From Larsenimonas rhizosphaerae (GTDB taxonomy: Bacteria > Pseudomonadota > Gammaproteobacteria > Pseudomonadales > Halomonadaceae): a stretch of 64,000 nucleotides of DNA. The stretch spans positions 186,001 through 250,000 of the forward strand of contig NZ_JAMLJK010000002.1 in assembly GCF_023700005.1 (NCBI RefSeq), written 5' to 3'. The translations under genes were made by a program, and so were the position numbers. The notes under the pieces are model-generated. The model was not told where the DNA came from, ran no database searches, and saw only the letters and a program-made list of their open reading frames with translations. Position 1 is the stretch's first letter, and each line of letters opens with the position of its first letter. Of the stretch, positions 27,725 to 36,298 are shown piece by piece.

Positions 27725-28897
27725 TTAGACGAGCGGCCCGCCGAGAATGGTTTTTTCCATGCCCGCCATGATGTGTTCGCCGGTTTCTTCTGTCAGTTCC
27801 TGGTACCAGGAGTGCGTCAGTGCCGGTATTTTTCCATGAGTTGTGGCGGCTCGCTTTCGGGCACGAAGAATAATATCGCCTACTCGGTCTACCCGCCGAT
27901 GATCATAGGTGGCTAGTGCCTCGTCCAGTGTGTCAGCGTCATCCAGAGCCCGGGCCAGCACCCAGGCATCTTCCATGGCCTGGCAGCCGCCCTGTCCCAG
28001 GTCAGGCGACATGCCATGAGCGGCATCACCCAGCAGGGCGACCCGGGGGGCGGTAAGGCGCGGTAGCGGGTCAATGTCATGAATTTCCACTCGTGCCATG
28101 TGCGCCGGATCGATGCGGGCAATCAGTGTCTGTACCGGCTCGGCCCAGCCATCAAAGTGTCGGGCCAGCTCGGCCCGATACTGGCCGGGGTCGTTGGGGG
28201 TTCCGGCCGGAAGGGGGACATCGAGGAAGAAGTAGAAGTGCGGCACGCCATCGACTTCCCCCATGGGCATCATCGAGACCCGCTGTCCGTGGCCAACGTA
28301 TTGAATCCAGCACTCGGGATCGCCGAGCTCGGGAGTGACCGGTACACGACCGTTCCAGTTTACGTAACCGCAGTAGCGGCGCTCAATGGTCTCTCCCATG
28401 GCCTGGTTACGCAGGATGGAGTGCGTGCCGTCTGCCACGACCAGCAGGTCAGATTCCACCGTCAGCCCACTATCGAAGTGCGCCGTGATACCGGTTTCGG
28501 TGGTGGTGTAGTGCGTGCAGTTCTCTCCCAGACTCACCCTGTCTTCTCCAACAGCCTCAAGCAACAGGGCCTGCAGGGCTGTTCGGGCAATCGGGCAGGC
28601 GGGCTGACCGACCCGCGAATACAGCGGTGTAATGTCGAAATGGGTCAGTGGCCGGCCATGCTGATCAGCATAAGCCATGTGGGTCGTGGTGCCACTGGCT
28701 GCCTTCAGCCGTGTTTCAAGCCCCAGGGCCGCCAGCACCTTGACCCCGTTTGACCATACGGACAGTGCGGCGCCGGCCGGACGCAGGGCGCTGACGCGGT
28801 CAAACACATGAACTGTATGTCCGGCCTGCCGTAGCGCCAGTGCTGTGGTCAAGCCGCCCATGCCGGCGCCGATGATGGTAATGGAACGTGGAGTCAT
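27725..28897 (-). CDS. hpxO: FAD-dependent urate hydroxylase HpxO
   Basis: This flavoprotein monooxygenase oxidises urate to 5-hydroxyisourate with NADH and oxygen, replacing cofactor-free uricase. The 390 residues align throughout with Klebsiella HpxO. Visible parts are the FAD-binding GAGMGG (residues 10-15), the GAALSVWSNGVK loop, YVNWNGRVPV, the FYFFLDVPLPAG segment, the second FAD motif LLGDAAH with DLGQGGCQAMEDA, and the C-terminal THGKIPALTHSWYQEL. No HIU hydrolase, OHCU decarboxylase or allantoinase gene lies in the window, so the rest of the pathway must be elsewhere. It is divergent from crtX with a palindrome in between. Confidence 0.93.
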   Translation of the reverse strand: MTPRSITIIGAGMGGLTTALALRQAGHTVHVFDRVSALRPAGAALSVWSNGVKVLAALGLETRLKAASGTTTHMAYADQHGRPLTHFDITPLYSRVGQPACPIARTALQALLLEAVGEDRVSLGENCTHYTTTETGITAHFDSGLTVESDLLVVADGTHSILRNQAMGETIERRYCGYVNWNGRVPVTPELGDPECWIQYVGHGQRVSMMPMGEVDGVPHFYFFLDVPLPAGTPNDPGQYRAELARHFDGWAEPVQTLIARIDPAHMARVEIHDIDPLPRLTAPRVALLGDAAHGMSPDLGQGGCQAMEDAWVLARALDDADTLDEALATYDHRRVDRVGDIILRARKRAATTHGKIPALTHSWYQELTEETGEHIMAGMEKTILGGPLV

Positions 28898-28983
28898 GTT
28901 GTTGCTCTCGCCGTTTGTTGACGTTATTGGAATGGCGTACGCCTTTAGTTCTACCCAACCGTCCAGCGGATTGCCAGTGCTTT

Positions 28984-29001
28984 TCTGTCCGATCGGTCAG
29001 A
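28984..29001. promoter_or_regulatory. Palindrome in the hpxO-crtX intergenic region
   Basis: TCTGTCCGATCGGTCAGA is an 18-base inverted repeat with a single mismatched pair, of the kind bound by TetR or MarR dimers. It lies in the 220-base region between divergent hpxO and crtX. No regulator gene adjoins. Confidence 0.45.
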
Positions 29002-29117
29002 TACGGGCAGGGCGGCAAGCGCTCCTGTGCGGGTGTACTAACCTCATCACATGGCCTGGATGCCATCATGAAATGTGCCACGAGGGGTTGTCCTGGCGGT
29101 GTAGAGGGAGTGTTGAG

Positions 29118-30341
29118 TTGTATATTGGAATCATCTGTCCGCCTTACCCCAGTCATGTTACGGCGCTCTCGGCGCTGGGGGAGGCGCTGGTAACGCGAGG
29201 CCACCGCGTGGCCTTTTTGTTGCCGGGCCAGTGTCGTGGCCATGTTTCGCCCCCGCTTGAGCTTGTGCAGACGGATCAGGCCTCGCCGCTGCCTCGGGAT
29301 GTCGAGCGCATGCTGGCGCGTGCTGCCTCGGGGGGAGCGCAGCTTTATCGCGTGGTTAAGGATATGGCGGCCATGACCGAGGCGCTGTGCCAGCGTCTGC
29401 CGGCATTGATTCGTGGTGCCGGAATTCAGGCGCTGCTGGTCGATCAGATGGAGCCGGCGGGTGGTCTGGTCGCACGACGGCTGGGGATACCCTATGTTTC
29501 CGTTGCCTGCGCACTGCCTCTGGAGCGAGATCCGGCGCTGCCGCCGCCCTTTCTGGGCTGGCCGGGCGATGGCTCCGAAAAAGGCATCAAGCGCAATCAG
29601 GGCGGTCATCGGGTCAGCGATGTGTTGATGCGCCCCTGTACGCGGGTACTGGCACGTTACGGTCATGCCTGGCGGCTGCCGATTGGCAGCTTTGAACAGG
29701 CACTTTCGCCTCTGGGCAGTGTGTGTCAGTTGCCTGCTGCGCTCGATTTCACGCGGCACGAACCGCCCGTCCACCTCGCCTGCACCGGGCCATTCCGTAC
29801 GCTGACACGCAACGCTGCCGAACGGCCGGCCCAGCCGCACATTTATGCATCACTGGGAACGTTGCAGGGGGGGCGATATCGCATGTTTCATCGGCTCGCC
29901 CTTGCCTGTGCCCGGGCTGGTGTATCACTGGAAATAACTCACTGTGATCGATTGAGTGCTCGCGAGGTGGCATCGCTGCAGCGTCTGGGAGCGGAGGTTC
30001 ATGGTCGGGTCAATCAGAAGGAGGCGATCGAGCGGGCCTCCGTGGTGGTGTCCCATGGCGGCATGAATACGGTCATGGATGCGCTGGCGGCAGGGCGCCC
30101 GCAGTTGGTGTTGCCGATCGCCTTCGACCAGCCCGGGGTAGGGGCCAGAGTGCATCAAAGTGGAACCGGGCTTCGGTTATCTCGTCATGCACGTCCCGGC
30201 GCGCTGGCGCAGGCACTTGAACGTCTGATGCATGAACCGGCCTTTACCGAGCGGGCCGTTGCCATGGGGGAAGCCATTCGTCAGGCGGGAGGCACACGGC
30301 GTGCCTGCGACCTGATCGAACAATGGCTTGACGAGAAATAG
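29118..30341 (+). CDS. crtX: Zeaxanthin glucosyltransferase CrtX
   Basis: This family-1 glycosyltransferase transfers glucose from UDP-glucose to the hydroxyls of zeaxanthin, giving a polar membrane carotenoid. The 407 residues follow Pantoea CrtX over their length: PPYPSHVTALSALGEAL at the N-terminus, VDQMEPAGGLVA with VSVACALPL near residues 108-133, HIYASLGTLQGGRYRMF, the nucleotide-sugar site SHGGMNTVMDAL (about 312-323) and LPIAFDQPGVGAR. The start is read as TTG at 29118, with AGGGAG seven bases upstream; it aligns with the Pantoea start, and no ATG fits. No other carotenoid synthesis gene is beside it, which is unusual because crtX normally sits inside a crt cluster. Confidence 0.9.
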   Translation: MYIGIICPPYPSHVTALSALGEALVTRGHRVAFLLPGQCRGHVSPPLELVQTDQASPLPRDVERMLARAASGGAQLYRVVKDMAAMTEALCQRLPALIRGAGIQALLVDQMEPAGGLVARRLGIPYVSVACALPLERDPALPPPFLGWPGDGSEKGIKRNQGGHRVSDVLMRPCTRVLARYGHAWRLPIGSFEQALSPLGSVCQLPAALDFTRHEPPVHLACTGPFRTLTRNAAERPAQPHIYASLGTLQGGRYRMFHRLALACARAGVSLEITHCDRLSAREVASLQRLGAEVHGRVNQKEAIERASVVVSHGGMNTVMDALAAGRPQLVLPIAFDQPGVGARVHQSGTGLRLSRHARPGALAQALERLMHEPAFTERAVAMGEAIRQAGGTRRACDLIEQWLDEK

Positions 30342-30347
30342 CAGCGG

Positions 30348-30794
30348 TTATCGAGAGGATTCCCGCTGACGCATCGGCATGTTGTCGATGGTTGAAAAAA
30401 GCTGTTCTGGATTGACATAACCGCGCTGTTCCACCTTCTTGCCGCCATCCTTGCCAATCAGGATAACGATGACGCGACTGTCCGGCGTGGTGCCGAGATC
30501 GTTGAGCAGCGCGCTGGTCTCAGCGTCGGTCATTGGCGCGCCGTCATGATAACCAATGCCGCTTTCGATGGTGTAGAGCACCATGTCCCGCCGGTCGAAG
30601 TCCTCCTGCTGATTCTTCAGCTCCCGACGCATGCGCAGGTATTGTGAATTACCCGCCGAGGGCGTGATCAGTATCAGCGGTCTGGCCTGCCACTGGTCTG
30701 CATTCAGCGGATTGGCCGCCTCACGTGCATACGATGATGTGGCGCCCAGCAGGGCAGTGGTCAGCAACAGAAGAAAACAACCGAACAGCTTCAT
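30348..30794 (-). CDS. DUF4174 secreted protein
   Basis: This 148-residue protein has a signal peptide ending near residue 24 (SSYA). The remainder belongs to DUF4174: RPLILITPS, then the paired charged helix LRRELKNQQEDFDRRDMVLY, VIVILIGKDGGKK and a closing LFSTIDNMPMRQRE. The fold is thioredoxin-like in outline but I see no CxxC. It is probably periplasmic and its function is unknown. It follows the dehydratase gene by 27 bases on the same strand. Confidence 0.85.
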   Translation of the reverse strand: MKLFGCFLLLLTTALLGATSSYAREAANPLNADQWQARPLILITPSAGNSQYLRMRRELKNQQEDFDRRDMVLYTIESGIGYHDGAPMTDAETSALLNDLGTTPDSRVIVILIGKDGGKKVEQRGYVNPEQLFSTIDNMPMRQRESSR

Positions 30795-30821
30795 GGCATC
30801 CTCCAGACGGTCAGCGAGAGG

Positions 30822-31640
30822 TTACACGACAGGCAGTGGATCCAGCCTGGCATCAATACGGTTCAGTGTACGCTTGCAGTCTGCAGCACGGACCTGGCCA
30901 TTTTCCGGGCTGGCCGGATCGTGGAACAGTTCCAGTGACAGCGGGCCCTTGTAGCCGGTGTCATGGAGTGCCGAAATGAATCCATCCATGTTCAGCTCGC
31001 CTGCAAAGGGCAGGCATCGGTGGTGGCGACTCCAGTGCAGGTAGGACTCTTCCTCGAACCAGGGGGCATCGGCAAACTGCACGGCAAAGATCCTGTCACC
31101 CGGCACATCAGCCAGCGGTGTCAGCGGGTCGCCGTGGGCAAGAATGTGAAAGCTGTCGAGCACCAGCCCCAGCGCGGGATGGTCAACCTGCTGCACGAGC
31201 GACCAGGCCTGCTGCCAGCTGTTGATATGGGTACCCCATGCCAGGGCCTCGAAGCCGATCCGACAGCCGTGTTGCTGCGCAAATTCGGCCATGGCCAGTA
31301 GGTCGGTACAGGCCTGCTGTGGATCATCGATGGCATGTGGAGTGGTGTTGCTGCAGGTCAGCAAAAGAGAGGTACCCAGCGTACTCATGATGGCAAAGCG
31401 AATTTCCAGGCGCTCAAGCTGGCGCTTGAGATGGCCGGTCGCTTCGACGTCCTTCATGGGCTGCAGTGCAGTGACCCTGAGGCCCAGTGCCTTGATATGG
31501 CGACCGATCTCGAAGGTACTGGCACGGCTATGGTGAATGTCCGATTCAAAAATCTCGACACCCTCAAACCCCGCCTGGGCAATAACGTCCAGCTTGTCCA
31601 TCAGATCGCCGCCCAGACTCACGGTCGCGATGGTGTGCAT
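30822..31640 (-). CDS. 3-dehydroshikimate dehydratase-like TIM-barrel protein
   Basis: This 272-residue enzyme belongs to the xylose-isomerase-like TIM barrels. It resembles the N-terminal domain of QuiC-type 3-dehydroshikimate dehydratases, which make protocatechuate (ATVSLGG, then AGFEGVEIFESD). The spacing of Glu131, Asp162, Gln188 and Glu237 reproduces the metal ligand set of that enzyme. The C-terminal hydroxyphenylpyruvate-dioxygenase-like domain of the fused form is absent, giving a short AsbF-like protein. GGGAGG lies upstream. It is flanked on the same strand by a BCCT transporter gene and the DUF4174 gene. Another sugar isomerase or epimerase role cannot be excluded. Confidence 0.75.
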   Translation of the reverse strand: MHTIATVSLGGDLMDKLDVIAQAGFEGVEIFESDIHHSRASTFEIGRHIKALGLRVTALQPMKDVEATGHLKRQLERLEIRFAIMSTLGTSLLLTCSNTTPHAIDDPQQACTDLLAMAEFAQQHGCRIGFEALAWGTHINSWQQAWSLVQQVDHPALGLVLDSFHILAHGDPLTPLADVPGDRIFAVQFADAPWFEEESYLHWSRHHRCLPFAGELNMDGFISALHDTGYKGPLSLELFHDPASPENGQVRAADCKRTLNRIDARLDPLPVV

Positions 31641-31704
31641 GATCAGCTACCTCCCGGTTGAATACTTGATTAATAAACCAGGATAGTTCAAATCCGGCGA
31701 ATAT

Positions 31705-31726
31705 GCGCCCGACTCTGGCCGGGCGC
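31705..31726. other. Hairpin after the BCCT gene
   Basis: GCGCCCG and CGGGCGC pair around ACTCTGGC, in the 93-base gap between the BCCT gene and the dehydratase gene. No U-tract is seen on the minus strand, so partial read-through is likely. Confidence 0.45.
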
Positions 31727-31733
31727 GCCGAAT

Positions 31734-33344
31734 TCAGCGGCTGTGAACGCGCTCCTGCACGTCAGTATGCCGTTGGCCGGTATAATGCAGTTCCATGGCA
31801 TCCGTCTCCTCACGCATGGCCTTGACCACGCAAAAGCACATCACCAGAAAGACCAGCGAGAACGGGAAGGCGGCCATGATGGCGGCTGTCTGCAGGGCCT
31901 CCAGACCCCCGGCCAGCAACAGGACTGCCGACACCGCGCCCAGCCCGATGCCCCAGATTACGCGATACAGCGTACGGGGCTGCTCGTCGCCCATCGAGAG
32001 GATGGTACAGATAACCAGCGTGCCGGAGTCTGCCGAGGTGACAAACCAGGTGATGATCATGACCGTGGCGATTCCGGTCATCAGGGTAGTTACCCAGGGG
32101 GCACCGATGGAGCCGATGGTTTCGAACAGGGCCTGGGTCTTGTCCTGGTTGACGATACTGACCAGATCGACCTGGCCCGTCAGCTGAGCCTGCAGGGCGG
32201 TACCGCCGAAGACCACGATCCATGCCAGTGAGCCAAGCGTTGCCAGCCCCATGCCGCCGAGGATCAGGGAGCGCACGGTGCGACCACGCGAGATTCGAGC
32301 AACAAACATGCCGACGTACGGGCCCCATGACAGCCACCAGCCCCAGTAAAAGAGCGTCCACCAGCCCTGCCACTGATCCGTGGGATCAGGGTCGACCCAG
32401 AAGCTCATCTCGATGGCATGGGACAGGTAGCTGCCGATGCTGGTGGAAAACAGGCCAAGCAGGTAGGTCGTCGGGCCGGCGATAAGGAAAAACAGCACCA
32501 GTATCATGCTCAGATGAATGTTCCATTCACTGATCATCTTGATGCCGCGTTTCAGTCCGGTGCAGACCGACAGGGTGGCCAGCAGGGTGATGGCGCCGAT
32601 CAGCATCAGTTTGCTGGTGGTCGAGATCGGCATGCCGAACAGCGAGTTCAATCCGGCATTCATCTGGGAAACGCCCAGCCCGAGCGTTGTGGCCGTACCG
32701 AACAGAGTACTGAAAATGGCCAGAAGATCGACCACATGACCGATCGGGCCGTAGATGCGATCGCCGATCAGCGGGTACAGCGTGGAGCGAATCGTCAGTG
32801 GCAGGCCGCGGCGATAGGCAAAATATCCCAGAATCATGCCCACGGTGATATAGACCGCCCAGCCGTGTAGACCCCAGTGGAATATCGTAATGCGCAGGGC
32901 GACTTCAGCGGCCTGTCGCGATCCGGCTTCAACGCCTTCCATGGTGGCAAAGGGGTTGCTCTGGAAATGGCTCAGCGGTTCGGCGATGCTCCAGAACAGG
33001 AGCCCCGTCCCGACGGCTGCGCTGAACAACATGGCAAACCAGGTGAAGTTGCCGAATTCGGGGCGCTCATCATCCCGGCCAAGCCGCAGTCGGCCCATCG
33101 GGCTGAAGGCAATCGTCAGGGTAAAGAACAGCATCCCGGCAATCACCAGAATGTAATACCAGTTCATCTGTTGTTTGATGAAGCTCATGGCAACACTGAA
33201 ACTGTGATTGGCAGTCTCGGGGAAGAGCACGGTAAACAGCAAGAAGGCGATGACCATCAGGATCGAGGTAATGGCCATGGTTCGGTCGACACCATGGAAC
33301 AGGCCCGAAGGCTTGCCGGTGTCCCGAGCGGGAGTGTGGGGCAT
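31734..33344 (-). CDS. BCCT-family betaine/choline/carnitine transporter
   Basis: This is a secondary transporter for quaternary ammonium compounds in the inner membrane, with 536 residues and twelve helices. The BCCT signature GWWLSWGPYVGMFVARISRGRT lies near residue 340-360, after FYW. The first half shows SIAEPL and FHWGLHGWA. The C-terminal tail is short and charged, not the long osmosensing tail of BetP, so constitutive or substrate-driven uptake is more likely. The ATG at 33344 is chosen over a GTG at 33383; neither has a strong ribosome site. The substrate is not readable. Halophiles use such carriers for osmoprotection or as carbon and nitrogen sources. Confidence 0.92.
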   Translation of the reverse strand: MPHTPARDTGKPSGLFHGVDRTMAITSILMVIAFLLFTVLFPETANHSFSVAMSFIKQQMNWYYILVIAGMLFFTLTIAFSPMGRLRLGRDDERPEFGNFTWFAMLFSAAVGTGLLFWSIAEPLSHFQSNPFATMEGVEAGSRQAAEVALRITIFHWGLHGWAVYITVGMILGYFAYRRGLPLTIRSTLYPLIGDRIYGPIGHVVDLLAIFSTLFGTATTLGLGVSQMNAGLNSLFGMPISTTSKLMLIGAITLLATLSVCTGLKRGIKMISEWNIHLSMILVLFFLIAGPTTYLLGLFSTSIGSYLSHAIEMSFWVDPDPTDQWQGWWTLFYWGWWLSWGPYVGMFVARISRGRTVRSLILGGMGLATLGSLAWIVVFGGTALQAQLTGQVDLVSIVNQDKTQALFETIGSIGAPWVTTLMTGIATVMIITWFVTSADSGTLVICTILSMGDEQPRTLYRVIWGIGLGAVSAVLLLAGGLEALQTAAIMAAFPFSLVFLVMCFCVVKAMREETDAMELHYTGQRHTDVQERVHSR

Positions 33345-33424
33345 GGGAGTCTTTTTCAGGACATTAACCGACCACTGTAACACGATTGTGGCGTCAGGTC
33401 GCCACCTTTTGGCTCGCCGATTCG

Positions 33425-34312
33425 CTACTTCCCGCCGGACATCTTCTGTGCCCGCTCCTGAATCTGTTGTGCTTCCGGATCGTCAAAATGCACCTTTTTG
33501 CTGTCATCCTTCACATTTTTCGGCAGGTATCCGGGTTTCAGTATGCCCTCGAGGTCGTCATAGGACAGGGATAGATTGATCTGACCCATGGCGTATGGAG
33601 CCACTTCACCCGCCTGGTAGGTGATCATCAACGTGTCACGGAGCAGTGCCACATTATCGGTGGAAATCGCGTCGGCGTGTTTGTCCTGATCGAGCCCCTG
33701 ATCACGGGCCCATTGGTCGTAGGCATGCTCTACAAGTGCATCAAGGGCGGCTTTTTTCCGGGGCAGCAGCATGTCCTCCAGCGTGGCCATGCGGTGAAGC
33801 TGTATATCAAAGTTGGCATAGCGTGTGATGGCCTTGCCGCGCGCGCCTCCCTGGTATTCATAGCTGTTGAGCGCCATGACGATGAGGTGTCCGTAGCTGT
33901 CCAGCAGGTTGGCAGTGAGCTGGGCGCTCCAGTCCGGATGCCCCTTGGCCCGGCGAAAGAAGTCGTTCATCCATTCGGGCAGGGTGTTGATGGCAGTACG
34001 TCGACCCGAGTGGCCGGCCGCTGCTGCCATGGCCCGCGGCAGCTGCTCGCTCAGGGCGGGATAATCAGGGAATGTGTAGTAGGACACATCCACCGAGGGG
34101 CACTCGTTCCTGCGGCAGTCGGGATCCTTGATGTTATTCGCAATCTGCCTGGTTTTCAGGTTGGCAAGCTGGCCGGGCATGCTGGATTTTCCCGGCCACT
34201 GTTCTGCTGTCTGAAAGGCGCGCATGTTGCTGCGCGTCACCTCAGACAGGTTGGGCTGGCAGCCTGTCAGCAGTACAAGCCCGGCAAGCAGGGCCGCAGT
34301 GCGATACATCAT
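33425..34312 (-). CDS. DUF3298-type lipoprotein
   Basis: This 295-residue protein has a lipoprotein signal ending in LLTGC (Cys16). The C-terminal third matches the DUF3298/RsiV-like fold (MATLEDMLLPRKKAALDALVEHA, YQAGEVAPYAMGQINLSLSYDDLEGIL). A middle region contains CRRNECPSVDVSYYTFPDYPAL with two cysteines. Some DUF3298 proteins bind lysozyme or peptidoglycan fragments, but no role is shown for this group. GGAG lies seven bases before the ATG at 34312. It follows the NlpC/P60 gene by 16 bases, suggesting a two-gene envelope operon. Confidence 0.82.
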   Translation of the reverse strand: MMYRTAALLAGLVLLTGCQPNLSEVTRSNMRAFQTAEQWPGKSSMPGQLANLKTRQIANNIKDPDCRRNECPSVDVSYYTFPDYPALSEQLPRAMAAAAGHSGRRTAINTLPEWMNDFFRRAKGHPDWSAQLTANLLDSYGHLIVMALNSYEYQGGARGKAITRYANFDIQLHRMATLEDMLLPRKKAALDALVEHAYDQWARDQGLDQDKHADAISTDNVALLRDTLMITYQAGEVAPYAMGQINLSLSYDDLEGILKPGYLPKNVKDDSKKVHFDDPEAQQIQERAQKMSGGK

Positions 34313-34328
34313 GGTGAGTCTCCGTGGT

Positions 34329-34826
34329 TCAGGACCGGGGGCCGGCGGCGCCCAGAAAGTGATGGCGCCAGTAGCGTTTGGTGATATCCGATACCCGTAC
34401 CGTGCGTCCGGTGCCTGGTGCATGCACCATTCGCTGGTTACCGATATAGATGCCTACGTGAGTTGCCCGGCCCCTGGGGCCGAAGAACAGCAGATCGCCT
34501 GGCTGGGCCCTGTCACGGCGGGGAAGGGCCTGAAACTGTTGATTGGACGTGCGAGGCAGGGCGATACCGGCAGTACGGTAACTCAGCAGTGCAAGGCCGC
34601 TGCAGTCCAGTCCCCTGAGAGTGGTGCCTCCCCACTGATAAGGCGCCCCGAGCGCATTTCTGGCCGTGGATACGATCAGTGCCTGCTGCATGCTGAGGCT
34701 GGCAGTATCCCGGGTTTCAAGCGTTGGGCGACCGGCACAGCCGGCCAGCAGCACCAGCATGAAAAGGGCCAGCCAGCGCACGGCCTGGCCTGATCGGTCG
34801 GCTGCAGTAGTGTATGAAAACGCCAT
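34329..34826 (-). CDS. NlpC/P60 lipoprotein endopeptidase
   Basis: This is a predicted peptidoglycan DL-endopeptidase of 165 residues. The lipobox LLAGC ends at Cys30. The catalytic Cys75 (LDCSGL), His123 (ATHVGIYIG) and His135 (MVHAPGTG) are in place, with the usual PRTSNQQF and QPGDLLFF segments. The n-region of the signal peptide is rather long, and a GTG start at 34784 is an alternative. It acts in the periplasm on cell-wall peptides. Its length is close to E. coli Spr/NlpC proteins. Confidence 0.9.
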   Translation of the reverse strand: MAFSYTTAADRSGQAVRWLALFMLVLLAGCAGRPTLETRDTASLSMQQALIVSTARNALGAPYQWGGTTLRGLDCSGLALLSYRTAGIALPRTSNQQFQALPRRDRAQPGDLLFFGPRGRATHVGIYIGNQRMVHAPGTGRTVRVSDITKRYWRHHFLGAAGPRS

Positions 34827-34951
34827 CAGCGTCGGGCTCCGTGCAGGGGGCGAGCGTCATGCTCATTCGCGCATTCGGTCAATGCGCCATGAACCATTAC
34901 TTGATTTTATCGACCGTACGTGAAAAGAATAAAAGTGACGTGAAGCAGACA

Positions 34952-34963
34952 CAATAAATAACA
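34952..34963 (+). repeat. Shared 12-mer upstream of the polyamine ATPase gene
   Basis: CAATAAATAACA occurs here and again at 36271-36282, each time upstream of a gene of the same ABC operon (79 and 16 bases before the starts). A direct repeat of ACGTGAA precedes this copy. It may be a regulator site or a leader element. Confidence 0.4.
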
Positions 34964-35041
34964 ACATGATGCATGGTGCGCCATTCATCGCTCACTCACG
35001 GTCAGCCGTGGCGCTGGCCTCGACACGAGGGCTTGCCGATC

Positions 35042-36202
35042 ATGCAGGCAACCGTTGAACCTCATGCCTCTCCCGATCAGGAGCCGACGGCCTCTGACCA
35101 CTCCCGATCATCCTCCTTTGTCCGATTCATCAATGTCCAGAAAAGCTACGACGGCGAAACGCTGGTCGTAAAGGATTTCAACCTCGATATTCAAAAAGGC
35201 GAATTCGTTACCCTGCTGGGCCCCTCCGGCTCCGGCAAGACCACCTGCCTGATGATGATGGCCGGATTTGAAACCCCTACCCATGGTCGCATCCTGCTCA
35301 AGGATCAGCCCATCACTGACCTGCCACCGCACAAGCGTGGCATCGGTATGGTCTTTCAAAACTATGCCCTGTTTCCTCACATGACCGTCGCTGAAAATCT
35401 GGCCTTCCCGCTGGATGTGCGCCGAACAGGCAAGGCGGAAACGAAGGAGAAGGTTCAAAAGGCCCTCGACATGGTGCGTCTGGGAGAGTTTGGCGACCGG
35501 CGCCCCGGCCAGCTTTCCGGAGGACAGCAGCAACGGGTAGCGCTGGCGCGAGCGCTGGTGTTCGAACCCGAGCTTGTATTGATGGATGAACCGCTGGGCG
35601 CACTGGACAAGAACCTGCGTGAGGAAATGCAGTTCGAGATCAAGCGGATTCATGATCGGCTGGGCGTCACCATGATCTATGTCACTCATGATCAGAGCGA
35701 AGCCCTGACCATGTCGGATCGGATTGCCGTGTTCAGTGACGGCGTCGTGCAGCAGCTGGCCAGCCCGCGTGACCTGTACGAGCGACCGGAAAATGCCTTT
35801 GTGGCGGGCTTTATCGGTGAAAACAATCGCCTGGCCGGTGAGGTACTGTCCATTGATGGCGATGTCTGCCGGGTGCGCATCGATTCCGGCGAGGAAATCG
35901 AGGCCATGGCCGTGGCAGTAACCCAGCCCGGAGAGCGAACCACGCTGTCCATTCGGCCCGAGCGGATTGCCCTGGGCGCTGGTGCCGGAAGTCTGGATAA
36001 CGTGTTCGAGGCCACTGTCGATGAAGTGATCTATCTGGGGGATCATCTGCGCGCACACGTCAGTGCCTTCGGTGGGCAGCAGTTTTCCATCAAGACACCC
36101 AACAATGAAGACGTAGGCACCCTGCGTCCGGGCCAGACGCTGTCCATTGGCTGGTCACGACAGAATTGCCGGGCGCTGGACGGCCAGACACCCACTCACT
36201 GA
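35042..36202 (+). CDS. Polyamine-type ABC transporter ATPase (PotA-like)
   Basis: This ATPase energises uptake by the two permeases downstream. It has 386 residues. Walker [10 protein letters not shown], signature [15 protein letters not shown], Walker [11 protein letters not shown] and the switch His in TMIYVTHDQ are in order. The C-terminal TOBE domain ([11 protein letters not shown]) is typical of the PotA/FbpC/MalK group. The open frame starts at 34973, but the ATG at 35042 fits the family better. The ~40-residue polar N-terminal arm is longer than in PotA. It heads the operon; the binding-protein gene starts 96 bases on, with its own repeat copy. Confidence 0.9.
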   Translation: MQATVEPHASPDQEPTASDHSRSSSFVRFINVQKSYDGETLVVKDFNLDIQKGEFVTLLGPSGSGKTTCLMMMAGFETPTHGRILLKDQPITDLPPHKRGIGMVFQNYALFPHMTVAENLAFPLDVRRTGKAETKEKVQKALDMVRLGEFGDRRPGQLSGGQQQRVALARALVFEPELVLMDEPLGALDKNLREEMQFEIKRIHDRLGVTMIYVTHDQSEALTMSDRIAVFSDGVVQQLASPRDLYERPENAFVAGFIGENNRLAGEVLSIDGDVCRVRIDSGEEIEAMAVAVTQPGERTTLSIRPERIALGAGAGSLDNVFEATVDEVIYLGDHLRAHVSAFGGQQFSIKTPNNEDVGTLRPGQTLSIGWSRQNCRALDGQTPTH

Positions 36203-36270
36203 CGCGAGGTATGTAACGTATCACCATCATGACCACCGTGCGGCAGCGCGGCCACCGCTTGACACAAAGA

Positions 36271-36282
36271 CAATAAATAACA
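36271..36282 (+). repeat. Second copy of the 12-mer, upstream of the binding-protein gene
   Basis: This is a second CAATAAATAACA, identical to 34952-34963. A TTGACA-like hexamer (36259-36264) just upstream hints at an internal promoter, but no matching -10 is evident. Confidence 0.4.
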
Positions 36283-36298
36283 GCGTTGAGGTAAAGGC

